Shown here: positions 9,872-18,522 of the stretch, one piece after another
Layout: each line of letters opens with the position of its first letter
Numbering within the stretch: position 1 is the stretch's first letter
The notes under the pieces: model-generated
What the model was told of the DNA's origin: nothing
The model's input: only the letters and a program-made list of their open reading frames with translations
Databases searched by the model: none
From: Pirellulales bacterium
Lineage (GTDB): Bacteria; Planctomycetota; Planctomycetia; Pirellulales; JANQPP01
Direction of reading: 5' to 3'
DNA length: 51,356 nt
Assembly: GCA_028289405.1 (NCBI GenBank)
Contig: JANQPP010000029.1
Span: 1 to 51,356, forward strand
Position numbers and translations under genes: made by a program

Positions 9872-10975
9872 TCACTCGGTCCTCGGTGTCACCGCGACCC
9901 AAGGGCGGAAGTCGGTGTTCGCTTCCACAACAAAATCAGCCGCTTCGGGTGAAAGGTACCAGCCGATGATCGAGGGATGGCACGATAAGCGCCGGCAGAT
10001 CTCGCTGCCCCAATGCGGTGAGATCCGTTGCACGATGGCCACGCCGGCTTCATCGCAAGCGGAATAAAATTCCTCCGGTAACACGGTCGTGGCCCTCAGG
10101 ATGCGAGGTTTTTGCCGTGCATTCTCCGGCCTGGCGATGGGGATCGCCTCTTCCAGCGAGAATGCATGTGAGCCGCAACCCAAGGTGTGCGTCGCGGGAT
10201 CGTAGTTGATTTCCGTTCGCGCGCCAAACGTCTCTGCCTGCCACACACAAGATCCGCCCTGCAGCAGCTTCACCTGAATCGGGGAGGACGCATCCTCCAG
10301 TGGCCACACCGGCAGCATTCCGGCGGGAACGCTCACTTGAAACAGTTCACCTGGACGCACCGCTTGGTGGGCCAACTCATGCTGCTGCCAAGTGAACGCG
10401 ATTTCTAATGGCACATCACCCAGCACGCCGAACACGCGCCCCTCGGCGAGGAGTTGGGGCGGTTCACCACCAGCGGTGACGGTCAACCCACTCAGGAATG
10501 CGGTGGTACGCACTTCCAACGCGGCCAGACCGATCGGACCACCGGGCAAATGTTCCCGCCCGCCACGGCACCGCGCCGCATCTTGTTCCGACATCTCCGG
10601 TAACCGCACGTCGAGTTCCAGTACGTTCCGCTCCTCGAGCCGATCCGTGATGTCAAAGCTGGCATCCAGGAAGTATCCCTCGACGGTTCCCAGTTTTTGG
10701 CCGTTGAGACGCAGCATGCCTTCCGCATCCGCGCCGGCAATAGTAAGCCACACACTTTCGTCAGAGCTGAGTCCGGTCGGCCGGGCAAAACGCCGGCGAT
10801 AGCGGACCGTTCCCCGAAATATCGGACCGAGCGTTTCCCCCCAATCAGTGGGTAGCTTCGCGCGTCCTATGGAGGCAAATGTACTTCCATCGGACGTTCG
10901 ATCTTCTGAGATTTTTTCCAGGACCTCGAATTCCCAAGGTCCACGCAGGCGTATGCGATGCGGATAGTTGGCCAT
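9872..10975 (-). CDS. GH2-like sugar-binding protein lacking the catalytic domain
   Basis: 367 aa. The N-terminal part resembles the jelly-roll sugar-binding domain of family 2 glycoside hydrolases: RGPWEFEVLE, GTVRYRRRFARP, LTIAGADAEGMLRLNGQKLG, SFDITDRLEERNVLELDV, PIGLAALEV. An Ig-like segment follows. The C-terminal third (ATTVLPEEFYSACDEAGVAI, RRLSCHPSIIGWYLSP) recalls the start of the GH2 barrel (FYDLCDELGI, HPSI), but the protein ends before the catalytic acid/base and nucleophile would appear. It has no clear signal peptide. It may be a binding or regulatory relative. It lies upstream of the DUF1080 gene on the same strand. No ribosome site is obvious at 10975. Confidence 0.65.
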   Translation of the reverse strand: MANYPHRIRLRGPWEFEVLEKISEDRTSDGSTFASIGRAKLPTDWGETLGPIFRGTVRYRRRFARPTGLSSDESVWLTIAGADAEGMLRLNGQKLGTVEGYFLDASFDITDRLEERNVLELDVRLPEMSEQDAARCRGGREHLPGGPIGLAALEVRTTAFLSGLTVTAGGEPPQLLAEGRVFGVLGDVPLEIAFTWQQHELAHQAVRPGELFQVSVPAGMLPVWPLEDASSPIQVKLLQGGSCVWQAETFGARTEINYDPATHTLGCGSHAFSLEEAIPIARPENARQKPRILRATTVLPEEFYSACDEAGVAIVQRISPHWGSEICRRLSCHPSIIGWYLSPEAADFVVEANTDFRPWVAVTPRTE

Positions 10976-11101
10976 GGACAGGAAGTAAAAAAAGTCGGCG
11001 GGAAACTGCTGAAACGGCTTGGGGCACCATACGCGCCGCCCGGCATCGGATCAAGTCACCGCCGCGCGGCCCGCACCTGCCCCCTCGCCACGACGCATCA
11101 G

Positions 11102-11130
11102 TTGCTTCGCTCCTGTCAAGCCAGTATTAT
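11102..11130 (+). promoter_or_regulatory. Candidate promoter of the VOC-ankyrin pair
   Basis: TTGCTT (11102-11107), a 17-base spacer and TATTAT (11125-11130) match the sigma-70 layout, with a good -10 and a weak -35. The predicted start is about 55 bases before the VOC gene. Consensus likeness only. Confidence 0.45.
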
Positions 11131-11192
11131 GTTGCCATAGCAACAAATAAAGCGAATCCGGTAGCTTGACATCCAGAAGGGAGCCATGGCCG

Positions 11193-11591
11193 ATGAGTGA
11201 AAATATGATCTTGTCCGGTGCGTCCGTGTTTCTCGTGGCAGACCTGCAGCGGTCAGCCGATTACTATCGCGATGCTCTGGGATTCCGTTATGACCGCTTC
11301 TGGGGAGAGCCTCCCTGCTTCTGCATGGTCTGGCGAAACCAGCAGTGCATTATGCTTTCACAAGTAGAAAATTCCTCGCGGATTCGTCCCGTCTCGTCAG
11401 TAAACCCTTCCGTGTGGGACGCCTACTTTTGGGTGCGGGACGTGGAAGCGTTTTTCACGGAATTGCGAGACCGGGGAGCCCGATTCAAATACGAGCCGCT
11501 GGTGAAACCGTACGGCGTCAAGGAGTTCGCCATCGTCGATCCGGACGAATACGTGATCGCTTTCGGGCAAGAATTGGAAGAAGAAACATGA
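11193..11591 (+). CDS. VOC-superfamily (glyoxalase/bleomycin-resistance-like) protein
   Basis: 132 aa, the length of a single-unit VOC protein with two beta-alpha-beta-beta-beta modules. Module 1 opens [24 protein letters not shown]; module 2 contains YFWVRDVEAFFTELRDRGARF and ends GVKEFAIVDPDEYVIAFGQE. The late Glu and the DP.G-like turn are typical of the family. Members range from metal-dependent enzymes to drug-binding proteins, so activity cannot be assigned. ATG 11193 has GAAGGGAG upstream; the frame could start at 11166. Its stop overlaps the start of the ankyrin gene (ATGA), so translation of the two is probably coupled. Confidence 0.85.
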   Translation: MSENMILSGASVFLVADLQRSADYYRDALGFRYDRFWGEPPCFCMVWRNQQCIMLSQVENSSRIRPVSSVNPSVWDAYFWVRDVEAFFTELRDRGARFKYEPLVKPYGVKEFAIVDPDEYVIAFGQELEEET

Positions 11592-12814
11592 TGGCCGAAT
11601 CAGATGCGGGACAAACCGAGGAAACACCCGAAGGTGACTGGCCTGTCCATGATCATGTGCAAGGCGTGCGCCGCTTCTTCGACCGCTTCAATTTTCCAGA
11701 AGCCCCCCTACCTTTGCGGGACTGGCTGACCACGCAAGTCGACACGCTTTTGGAATCCCACGAGCAAGGTGATTCCGCCGCCGCGTTCGTGATTTGGCTG
11801 TCCTACATGCCCGCCCAGCGGCCCGCCCCGGACAAAATTCTTTCCACGGAACTCCGCCGCGAGGAAGCTGAGCGTATTGTCGCGGATACGTATCGTTTCG
11901 ATTCCTGGGATGCCGTAGCTGCGGTGGGGGATCGTCCGCTCGATCCGCGTTTTGAGCAGGCCGTAGAAGCCATCATTCATGGCTGCGGCGAGGAATTGCA
12001 ACGGCTGCTTGAGGCACAGCCCTCTCTCGTGCAAGCCCGCTCAGCCTACGGACACGGTGCGGCGCTGCTGCACTACGTTTCCGCCAACGGCGTGGAGAAT
12101 CATCGACAAATCACGCCCGGCAATGCGGCTCAAATCGCACGGCAACTTCTCTCCGCCGGCGCGGATCCGGACGGCTTGTGCGGCAGCTATGGTGGCGGTC
12201 CCAACTCCACTCCATTATGCCTGACCGTGAGCAGTTGCCACCCCTTCGCGGCGGGCGTGCAAGGAGACATCGTGGAGGCGCTGTTGGCCGGCGGTGCGCG
12301 TGTTAACGGCCTCAATGATGATTCCATGCCCTTGGCTACCGCGCTCGCCTTCGGCTACTTGCAAACTGCCGAACTCTTAGCCCAGCACGGAGCCCACGCG
12401 GACAACGTGGTGCTTGCCGCTGGGTTGGGGCGTGTCGATCGACTCCGGAGCACGTTTAACGAAGCGGGGCATTTAGCCACATCGCAAACCTATGTGGATC
12501 CCTTCGGCGACAGCGTCACCGATCCGGAGGAACTGATCAACCGAGCCTACTTTTTGGCCTGCAAGCTGGGGCATGCCGACGCGGCACGGTTTCTGCTGGA
12601 GCATGGAGCCCATGTCGATTTCGCGCCGCAACGGGAAGAAACGGCGCTACACTGGGCCGCCTACCACGGGCATTTGAACGTGGTGCGGCTACTCGTGGAG
12701 CACGGCGCCGACCTTTCACTTACCGACGAGCAATGGCACGCCCGCCCCGCCGACTGGGCCACCGAAGGGAGGCACGCCGCCATTGCGGAGTTTCTAACGC
12801 GGAAAGCTGGGTAG
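11588..12814 (+). CDS. Ankyrin-repeat protein
   Basis: 408 aa, no signal peptide or membrane segment, so probably cytoplasmic. Residues 1-130 are an unassigned helical region (HVQGVRRFFDRFNFPEAPLPLRDWL). From about 140 ankyrin-type repeats follow: GAALLHYVSANG with ARQLLSAGADPDGL; VEALLAGGARVNGLND; TAELLAQHGAHADNV; FLACKLGHADAARFLLEHGAHVDF; and the classic ETALHWAAYHGHLNVVRLLVEHGADLS. Such proteins mediate protein-protein binding. Two start codons overlap (ATGATG, 11588 or 11591), and the first overlaps the VOC stop by four bases. The overlap suggests that the two products act together, but no partner is known. Confidence 0.88.
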   Translation: MMAESDAGQTEETPEGDWPVHDHVQGVRRFFDRFNFPEAPLPLRDWLTTQVDTLLESHEQGDSAAAFVIWLSYMPAQRPAPDKILSTELRREEAERIVADTYRFDSWDAVAAVGDRPLDPRFEQAVEAIIHGCGEELQRLLEAQPSLVQARSAYGHGAALLHYVSANGVENHRQITPGNAAQIARQLLSAGADPDGLCGSYGGGPNSTPLCLTVSSCHPFAAGVQGDIVEALLAGGARVNGLNDDSMPLATALAFGYLQTAELLAQHGAHADNVVLAAGLGRVDRLRSTFNEAGHLATSQTYVDPFGDSVTDPEELINRAYFLACKLGHADAARFLLEHGAHVDFAPQREETALHWAAYHGHLNVVRLLVEHGADLSLTDEQWHARPADWATEGRHAAIAEFLTRKAG

Positions 12815-13002
12815 CTGACACAACTTCGCGGCGTTTTTGTGCACGCCATGTCATGCATGGGCAGCAAACAACGGGTACGATGAAATACGTACCTAACGTC
12901 GCGATCGCACGCGAATATGTGACGGCTGAACGGGGGGCTAGTGCTATCGGCACTATGGAAAGCAAGAGAGCCACTGCGCACGCCACAATAGGCGTCGTTG
13001 GG

Positions 13003-13881
13003 TCACACCGCGGCCAATTCGGGTTCGCTTTGCCTGGTCTCCTCGGCGGCGTGGGGGACGAACCTGCGGAAGATCGCTTCGATGCTGAGCACCTGGAGCA
13101 ATTGGTCTCGTCCGGCTAGATTGGCCACACCGTCAACGAACCCATTGCCGTTGGTCAAGCCTGCAATATCATGCATTTCATCCGGCTTAAAGATGACCAC
13201 CTCATCTACCGAATCCACGAGAGCACCGAGGTGGTGTCCGTGCCAGTCGCAGATCATCAGCACACCTTGGCGCAGCGTCGCATAAAGTTGCCGGCACCGA
13301 CCGAACAAGTCAATCATCAACTTTAGATCGGTGTCATGGCATTCTTCGATGATAGACATTGCTTGCTTCACGTCCCCCTTCTCAACGAGGTCCGTCACCC
13401 GTTGCGCGATGCGATGGATACGCTGGTGAGGTTGGTTGAACCGCTCGATCACTTCCGTCAATGTCAAATCGCCGTTGGTGAATTCATTCAGGCGGCTTTG
13501 ATTTCCGATGAGTGAATTGTACCACTTGCCAAACGCACACAAATTGGGATTCACCTGCAACGTGAACGGACGTTCTTCTTTGACCGAAGACTCAAGTTCC
13601 GTCAGCCAATTGATGTGATCCTGTTCGCGGTCGGAAAGCATCTGGACAATTTCGTTCGTCTCCTCGTGCATGGACCGGAAGCCAAGCAGTGGCCTGAGAT
13701 CGACCACCGGTACCACGTCATCCCGAACACGGGCGACCCCGCCGATTCCGTGCTCGGCCTGGGGAGGGCGGGTGATCGTAAGGTCCTTCTCAGAAAGCAG
13801 TTCGCGGACCATGCCGATATTCACGGCGAAGGTGTACTCGGCAAGTTGAAATGTCAACCAACGATTCGAAGCGTCAGACAT
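13003..13881 (-). CDS. CheW-like protein with inserted CZB zinc-binding domain
   Basis: 292 aa. Residues 1-75 and 205-275 form a split CheW-like domain (WLTFQLAEYTFAVNIGMVREL, VARVRDDVVPVVDLRPLLG, then ICDWHGHHLGALVDSVDEV and GVANLAGRDQLLQVLSIE). CheW couples chemoreceptors to the kinase CheA. Between the halves, about 85-195, sits a CZB (chemoreceptor zinc-binding) domain with all expected ligands: His89 in DHINWL, Cys115 in NLCAFGKWY, and His152 and His156 in PHQRIHRIA. CZB domains sense zinc and, through the cysteine, oxidants such as hypochlorite in characterised members. The insertion suggests that zinc or oxidant state tunes coupling to CheA. No other chemotaxis gene is in the window. 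No clear ribosome site is seen. Confidence 0.85.
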   Translation of the reverse strand: MSDASNRWLTFQLAEYTFAVNIGMVRELLSEKDLTITRPPQAEHGIGGVARVRDDVVPVVDLRPLLGFRSMHEETNEIVQMLSDREQDHINWLTELESSVKEERPFTLQVNPNLCAFGKWYNSLIGNQSRLNEFTNGDLTLTEVIERFNQPHQRIHRIAQRVTDLVEKGDVKQAMSIIEECHDTDLKLMIDLFGRCRQLYATLRQGVLMICDWHGHHLGALVDSVDEVVIFKPDEMHDIAGLTNGNGFVDGVANLAGRDQLLQVLSIEAIFRRFVPHAAEETRQSEPELAAV

Positions 13882-14130
13882 CGCACAATCCCAATAATCG
13901 CAACTACAATGAGCCCTCGGTGCTAAGCAGTGGTACCACTACTCCTGCGCGCAAAGTATAAGTCACGGGCAAGTCAACGTGAAAAACATTAATGATTCCT
14001 AGTCGCTGCTTGATCGTGCCGAAGCTAGCCATCCCCTCGGTGTGCGGAATTTCGCTTGTCTTTCAATGGAGAACAAACCCGCAGAGCTGTCGGCCCTCGC
14101 TGCCGTGGACCACGTCACGGCGACGCGGGA

Positions 14131-14745
14131 TTATCGAGTGGCCATTTGTCGCAGGTGTCGGGCGATGGCCTTCTTCAAGAAGAAAGCGATGCACCACAGC
14201 GCGGGCCGGGTCCAGGCCGATTTGGGATGCAGCTCGAAGGAGCGCACGACCTGTGTCGTGCCGTTGTAGTCAAATTCCCAACGTTCGTGAAATTCCGTCG
14301 CCAGGCGGGATAGTGGTGGCGAAAACTCGCCCATGCGCAGTTCGATCGTCGTCTCCGGATTCCATTCTACGATCTCTTCCACATGGCTTGAGCCGTCAGC
14401 ATTGGTCACGCGGATGCGGGAGCCCACGATTTCCGGCGTGCGGGTTTCGAACGTGGCTTCTTTAATACCGGGCAGTGGGCCGTAGCCACCGAAGCCGGAC
14501 CAGTTTTCGACATCCAAAATCTGTCGGGAGATCTCCTCCGGGGGCTGGTCCAACGTAGCTTCACAGAAAAAAGTGATCGGCTTGCCATTTTGGTGACGCA
14601 CCCCGAACGACCAGACCCAGCCGATCAACAACACTGGTAAGGACATCACGACGAACTCAGTAGCTAATCCCCATTCCTGTTCACTCATACCAACTTGGTT
14701 TGCCACGGCCATCACCAAGGGCGCGGCAAGCAACAAAATTATCAT
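14131..14745 (-). CDS. Membrane protein with C-terminal SRPBCC (START/polyketide cyclase-like) domain
   Basis: 204 aa from ATG 14745. Two membrane segments come first (about 2-20 IILLLAAPLVMAVANQVG and 29-50 FVVMSLPVLLIGWVWSFGV). A SRPBCC-type ligand-binding region follows: TLDQPPEEISRQILDVENWSGF opens the fold and VGSRIRVTNADGSSHVEEIVEW lies in the sheet, with a C-terminal helix ending FLKKAIARHLRQM. The upstream extension to 14985 overlaps the DUF1801 gene and reads as Ser/Arg-rich noise, so it was discarded, although the true start between 14745 and 14771 is not certain. It lies just downstream of the DUF1801 gene on the same strand. Ligand unknown. Confidence 0.65.
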   Translation of the reverse strand: MIILLLAAPLVMAVANQVGMSEQEWGLATEFVVMSLPVLLIGWVWSFGVRHQNGKPITFFCEATLDQPPEEISRQILDVENWSGFGGYGPLPGIKEATFETRTPEIVGSRIRVTNADGSSHVEEIVEWNPETTIELRMGEFSPPLSRLATEFHERWEFDYNGTTQVVRSFELHPKSAWTRPALWCIAFFLKKAIARHLRQMATR

Positions 14746-14770
14746 CGTGGGAGTAGCCCTGGGAGCTTCG

Positions 14771-15346
14771 TCATGAAGAACTAACGCTTCGCCTTCGTAC
14801 GGGATGGACTTTTTTTCCGTCGCGCTTGTTGGGCTGGGCGGTCGTTTTGGGCATGACTTTTTTCTTCGCGGTCTTCGTGGAACGCTTGCCACCCGCCTGA
14901 CCGAGCACCGCTTCGTACTGCGCGATGAACTTTTTGACGGGGACGCGCTTGATGGCCTGGCCCACGACTTTGAGCGGCACGTCATCGATGGTCTTGAACC
15001 GCACGCAGCCCTTGCCCATGTCCAGCTTTTTGCCGGTCTTGGCCCATGCTTCCCGGAACCAGGCCAGATGTTCGGGATCGCTGTAGATGCACGTCAGGTA
15101 AATCGACAGGTGATGTTTTTGCGACGCCAAACTGGCAAAAGGGAGTGGCTGCCGAGGATCGCAATGGTAGCCGGCTGGGTACAGGCGATGCGGCACGAAG
15201 TAGCCGATCATGCCGTATTGCATGCCTTCTTCGTAGCCGCGCGGCAGATTCTTGAGCACCACTTCTCGCACGGCTTGCAGCGTCTCGCGCCGCTCGGCCG
15301 TCAGTTCCGCAAGATATTCCTCGACGCCGGTGGCTTGGCTCCGCAT
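14771..15346 (-). CDS. DUF1801 (YdhG-like) protein with basic tail
   Basis: 191 aa. Residues 1-145 match the DUF1801 fold: VEEYLAELTAERRETLQAVREVV, GYEEGMQYGMIGYFVP, then HHLSIYLTCIY and KLDMGKGCVRFKTIDDVPLKVV. The role of DUF1801 proteins is not established. Residues about 155-191 are a Lys/Arg/Thr-rich tail (KRSTKTAKKKVMPKT), similar in composition to the histone-like protein at 7972-8211, and may bind nucleic acid. The start at 15346 places the domain correctly. Gaps: 77 bases after the FGE gene and 25 before the SRPBCC gene, so one operon is likely. Confidence 0.82.
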   Translation of the reverse strand: MRSQATGVEEYLAELTAERRETLQAVREVVLKNLPRGYEEGMQYGMIGYFVPHRLYPAGYHCDPRQPLPFASLASQKHHLSIYLTCIYSDPEHLAWFREAWAKTGKKLDMGKGCVRFKTIDDVPLKVVGQAIKRVPVKKFIAQYEAVLGQAGGKRSTKTAKKKVMPKTTAQPNKRDGKKVHPVRRRSVSSS

Positions 15347-15423
15347 GGATCACCATTTTTGACAAGGATGCTGGAACGGGACGTGATCGCGAATCTTCCT
15401 TGCCCGACGAACTCACGCAGTGA

Positions 15424-16590
15424 TCATCTCTTCGGATCGCGAGCGCAGCGGAAACCGATATGAGATGCGGCACTCTTCACTTCGCCCTTCCCACGCGATC
15501 CCATGCGGTAGCGAACGCAATACAAGTCGCTGCAGAGAAAAGATCCGCCCCGCTGGACCCGCTTGGCCGCGCCCGGCTCCGCCGGATCGAAACTGGAATT
15601 GGGCCCGGTGGGATTCCGCCGCGCCGCGAATTGATTCGCGTCGGGCTGGTACCAATCGGCACACCACTCCCACACGTTGCCCGCCATGTCGTGGAGTCCG
15701 TAACCATTGGGAGCGAATGACGCCACCGGCGCGGTACGGACGTGGCCGTCCTCCCGCGTGTTTTCCGCCGGGAACTCGCCCTGCCAAATGTTGGCCCGCC
15801 ACTTGCCCTCGGGCAGGAGTTCGTTTCCCCAGACAAACTTTTTGCGGTCCAAACCGCCCCGCGCGGCGAATTCCCATTCCGCCTCGGTGGGGAGCCGCTT
15901 CCCCGCCCAACGGGCATAAGCGGTAGCATCGTCCCAGCAAACATGCACGACCGGATGGTCCAGCCGGTCCTCGATCTGGCTCCCCGGTCCCTCGGGTTGC
16001 CGCCAATTCGCACCCCGCTCGTAACGCCACCACTGCAAATGATTGTTCAAGGAAACGGCCTGCTCCGGGGGCGTGAACACGATCGAGCCGGCCACCAGAT
16101 CTTCCGACGGTACGCCGGGGAATTCCTCCGGACTGGGCGCTTGCTCGGCCACGGTGACGTAGCCGGTCTCATCCACGAATTTTTGGAACTCCGCGTTCGT
16201 GACTTCCGTGGCGTCGATCCAAAAGCCGTCCACGTACGTCAGCCGCAAGGGCCGGGCATCGTGAAATTCCTCATCTCCCATCCAGAACCACCCCCCAGGG
16301 ACCCAGGTCATTCCCTCCGGCGCCGGACCCGGCGGCTCGGACTCATTCAAGGGTGGCGGATCGGTTTGGGAGGGCAAGTCCTCGCTGTCCGCGGATGCGT
16401 CGTCGCGAGAACGTGATTTCGGCGCGGCCTCCGCTCGTTGGTCACGGGCATCCGACGACCACAAGGGGGCCAAAGCGAACCACACCACAACCAGCCCCAG
16501 ACCGCTGAAAATGAGAATGGCGGGCCAATTGGAACGCCGCGCGGGCGGCGAGGAAGCGGCGCGGGCGGTTCGGTGTTTGGCTCGTCCCAT
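15424..16590 (-). CDS. Formylglycine-generating enzyme, membrane-anchored
   Basis: 388 aa. FGE oxidises the active-site cysteine of sulfatases to formylglycine. Residues about 24-45 are one membrane segment (WPAILIFSGLGLVVVWFALAP), followed by an acidic/Pro linker and the FGE-sulfatase domain from about 90: MTWVPGGWFWMGDEEF, FWIDATEVTNAEFQKFV, HPVVHVCWDDATAYARWAGKR, LPTEAEWEFAARGG, GNVWEWCADWY, and RGGSFLCSDLYCVRYR. The last block keeps the two copper-binding catalytic cysteines (Cys353 and Cys358) of true FGE, so an active enzyme is likely. The alternative start at 16608 adds six residues. It follows the sialidase-like gene by 58 bases. Confidence 0.9.
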   Translation of the reverse strand: MGRAKHRTARAASSPPARRSNWPAILIFSGLGLVVVWFALAPLWSSDARDQRAEAAPKSRSRDDASADSEDLPSQTDPPPLNESEPPGPAPEGMTWVPGGWFWMGDEEFHDARPLRLTYVDGFWIDATEVTNAEFQKFVDETGYVTVAEQAPSPEEFPGVPSEDLVAGSIVFTPPEQAVSLNNHLQWWRYERGANWRQPEGPGSQIEDRLDHPVVHVCWDDATAYARWAGKRLPTEAEWEFAARGGLDRKKFVWGNELLPEGKWRANIWQGEFPAENTREDGHVRTAPVASFAPNGYGLHDMAGNVWEWCADWYQPDANQFAARRNPTGPNSSFDPAEPGAAKRVQRGGSFLCSDLYCVRYRMGSRGKGEVKSAASHIGFRCARDPKR

Positions 16591-16648
16591 GGAATCGCTG
16601 AACTCCAATATGACCGGTCATGGCGAGGAAACGGATCCGCTTGCCACT

Positions 16649-17731
16649 CTATTTGTCTTTCGAAAAGACCGATTCGTCGAACGTGGCGTAGTTGATCACC
16701 GTACGGCCTTCGGAGGTAAACACCAGATGGATCTTCCCGTCCGAGCCCGCGATGGCGTACGGATAGGCATACGGCCCGGGGCCCTCCACGAGATTCACGT
16801 TCTGGGGAAACGTCTTTCCGCCATCGGTGGAGAGCGCCGCCGCCAGGGGAGTCCGCTGGTGCATGTGGTCATTATAGATGAGCAGCAATGCGTCGTCCCG
16901 CCATCGCAGGAATTCGATGGCCGCGTTCGGATTGCGAAACTCCGTGAACTGGCCGGGAGACCAGGTCTGGCCTCCGTCGCGGGATTCCGAACGGACGATC
17001 CAGCCCCGCGATTCGGGTCCGTATCCGCCGGCGCGGCGGCAGTAGGCGAGCAAGTGATCGGGCGCGACTTCCACCACGCCGGGCTGGAGGTTCCCCTCTC
17101 CGGAAGTGATTTTCCCCAGCTCCTCCCAAACGTGAGATTCCGGGTCGTACCGCAGAAAACCGGAAGCGGTCTCCGCCGTGGTGAATTCCGTGTCTTCCCC
17201 ATGCTCATAGTAAATTGGCAGCAGGTACTTTCCATCATGCAGGACGATGGGTTGGTTCCTCACCATGGTCCCCTCGGTGAGCGTCAGCAGCACAGAGTCC
17301 GACCAGGTCTTGCCCAAGTCATCGGAAATCTTGGCCTTGATGCGGGAAGTGGACCAAGTATCTCCATAACGACAGACGTAAAACAGCCACACCCGCCCGT
17401 CCGGGGCTTGCCAGATCACGGCGTTCCCCTCGGAGCGGTGGGGGGTATCGGCGATCACGTGGGGCGTTTCCCATTCCGTCTCACCGGCCCGCCGCCGGGA
17501 GCCGTACACCGCCGTATCCGTCTCGTACTCCCCTTCGCCACCGTAATAGACCAGATACAAATCGCCGTTGGGTAATTCCTCCAACGCGGCAGGGTGCTTG
17601 TAGCGGCCCGGAATTTCTGGCCCAAAGACCTTTTGATACGAGATGTTTTTCGCCAGCAGCGGTGGTGAGACGAGGATCGCCAACAGCCACGGGCCGCAGG
17701 ACAGCAGGGCATTCGAAGTCAGGATGCGCAT
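16649..17731 (-). CDS. Secreted sialidase-fold (BNR/Asp-box) protein
   Basis: 360 aa with an N-terminal signal peptide (SCGPWLLAILVSPPLLA). Asp-box motifs of the six-bladed sialidase propeller are visible: SDDLGKTWSD, SRDGGQTWSPG and STDGGKTFPQ. Further blade sequences include VIWQAPDGRVWLFYVCRYGD, NQPIVLHDGKYLLPIYYEH and PYAIAGSDGKIHLVFT. The fold occurs in sialidases and many other glycan-active proteins, and I did not identify the full sialidase Arg triad, so the substrate is open. ATG 17731 begins the signal peptide; the frame extends to 17986 without conserved content. It sits between the methyltransferase and FGE genes on one strand. Exported glycan hydrolase or binder is the likely role. 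Confidence 0.8.
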   Translation of the reverse strand: MRILTSNALLSCGPWLLAILVSPPLLAKNISYQKVFGPEIPGRYKHPAALEELPNGDLYLVYYGGEGEYETDTAVYGSRRRAGETEWETPHVIADTPHRSEGNAVIWQAPDGRVWLFYVCRYGDTWSTSRIKAKISDDLGKTWSDSVLLTLTEGTMVRNQPIVLHDGKYLLPIYYEHGEDTEFTTAETASGFLRYDPESHVWEELGKITSGEGNLQPGVVEVAPDHLLAYCRRAGGYGPESRGWIVRSESRDGGQTWSPGQFTEFRNPNAAIEFLRWRDDALLLIYNDHMHQRTPLAAALSTDGGKTFPQNVNLVEGPGPYAYPYAIAGSDGKIHLVFTSEGRTVINYATFDESVFSKDK

Positions 17732-17832
17732 CGGAGGGTGACTCGACAATGGTTCAGGGCGGGAGAGAAAAGCCCCAATATACCCCCGGCCCGACGCCGA
17801 TGCGAGCGACGCCGCGATGTCATCTTGGATGA

Positions 17833-18522
17833 TCACGCCGCCGAAGTGGCTTCGCCTGCCGCCGGGCGCTGGCCGACCATGGTGATCATCGTCGGGGCGA
17901 GGATATAGGGATACCGTAGCGCCCAGCCCCCGAGTCCCAAGGCCGAACAGGCCCGCAGACCTGCCACGCTGATGGCCCGGGCCCAATTCCCGGCACGCAG
18001 ATGGTGTTTGGTGCCCAAGATGCGTTTGCCGACCTGCTCATCGATGGGCCGCACATCGCCGTCCCGCGCGGCGGCGGAAACACGGTATTCCTCGGGGAAT
18101 TCGAGTTCGGGAAACAGCAGCCGCACGCCTTCATGCGTGAACCGCCAGTAATCCGAAGGAAAACCGTGAAACTCCCAGCTAAAGGGGACGGAGACGCAGA
18201 TCCGCCCACCGGGCCGCAGCAGCCGCGACAAATTATCCGCCATGCGAAACGGCTGGCTGCAATGCTCCAGCACGCTGAGGCAGAAAATGGAACCGAAGCT
18301 TTCCCGCCCCAGCGCCGCTTGAACTTCCTCCAGAGGCTGCGTCAGATCGCAAACCGCGTCCACGCCCGGCCCGGTCTCCATATCCACGCCGACGTAATCC
18401 CCAGCGAAACGAGTCCGCAGGTCTTGCGTGCTGCCGTAGTTTTTGGAACCGACCTCCAGATAGGGCCCATCGAACAGACGAGCATGTTCTTCCAGAAACG
18501 TCAATTGATTACGGTCGCCCAT
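17833..18522 (-). CDS. Class I SAM-dependent methyltransferase
   Basis: 229 aa. The methyltransferase fold is shown by YLEVGSKNYGST (motif I), YVGVDMETGPGVDAVCDL (acidic motif after strand 2), SFGSIFCLSVLEHCSQP (motif IV) and RLLRPGGRICVSVPFSW (post-motif). The C-terminal third has hydrophobic helices (ARAISVAGLRACSALGLGG, then YPYILAPTMITMVG) that could contact the membrane. ATG 18522 has AAAGGAG about 8 bases upstream; the longer frame to 18609 has no support. Substrate unknown. It lies about 100 bases upstream of the sialidase-like gene and 130 after the caspase-like gene, so it might belong to either transcript. Confidence 0.82.
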   Translation of the reverse strand: MGDRNQLTFLEEHARLFDGPYLEVGSKNYGSTQDLRTRFAGDYVGVDMETGPGVDAVCDLTQPLEEVQAALGRESFGSIFCLSVLEHCSQPFRMADNLSRLLRPGGRICVSVPFSWEFHGFPSDYWRFTHEGVRLLFPELEFPEEYRVSAAARDGDVRPIDEQVGKRILGTKHHLRAGNWARAISVAGLRACSALGLGGWALRYPYILAPTMITMVGQRPAAGEATSAA

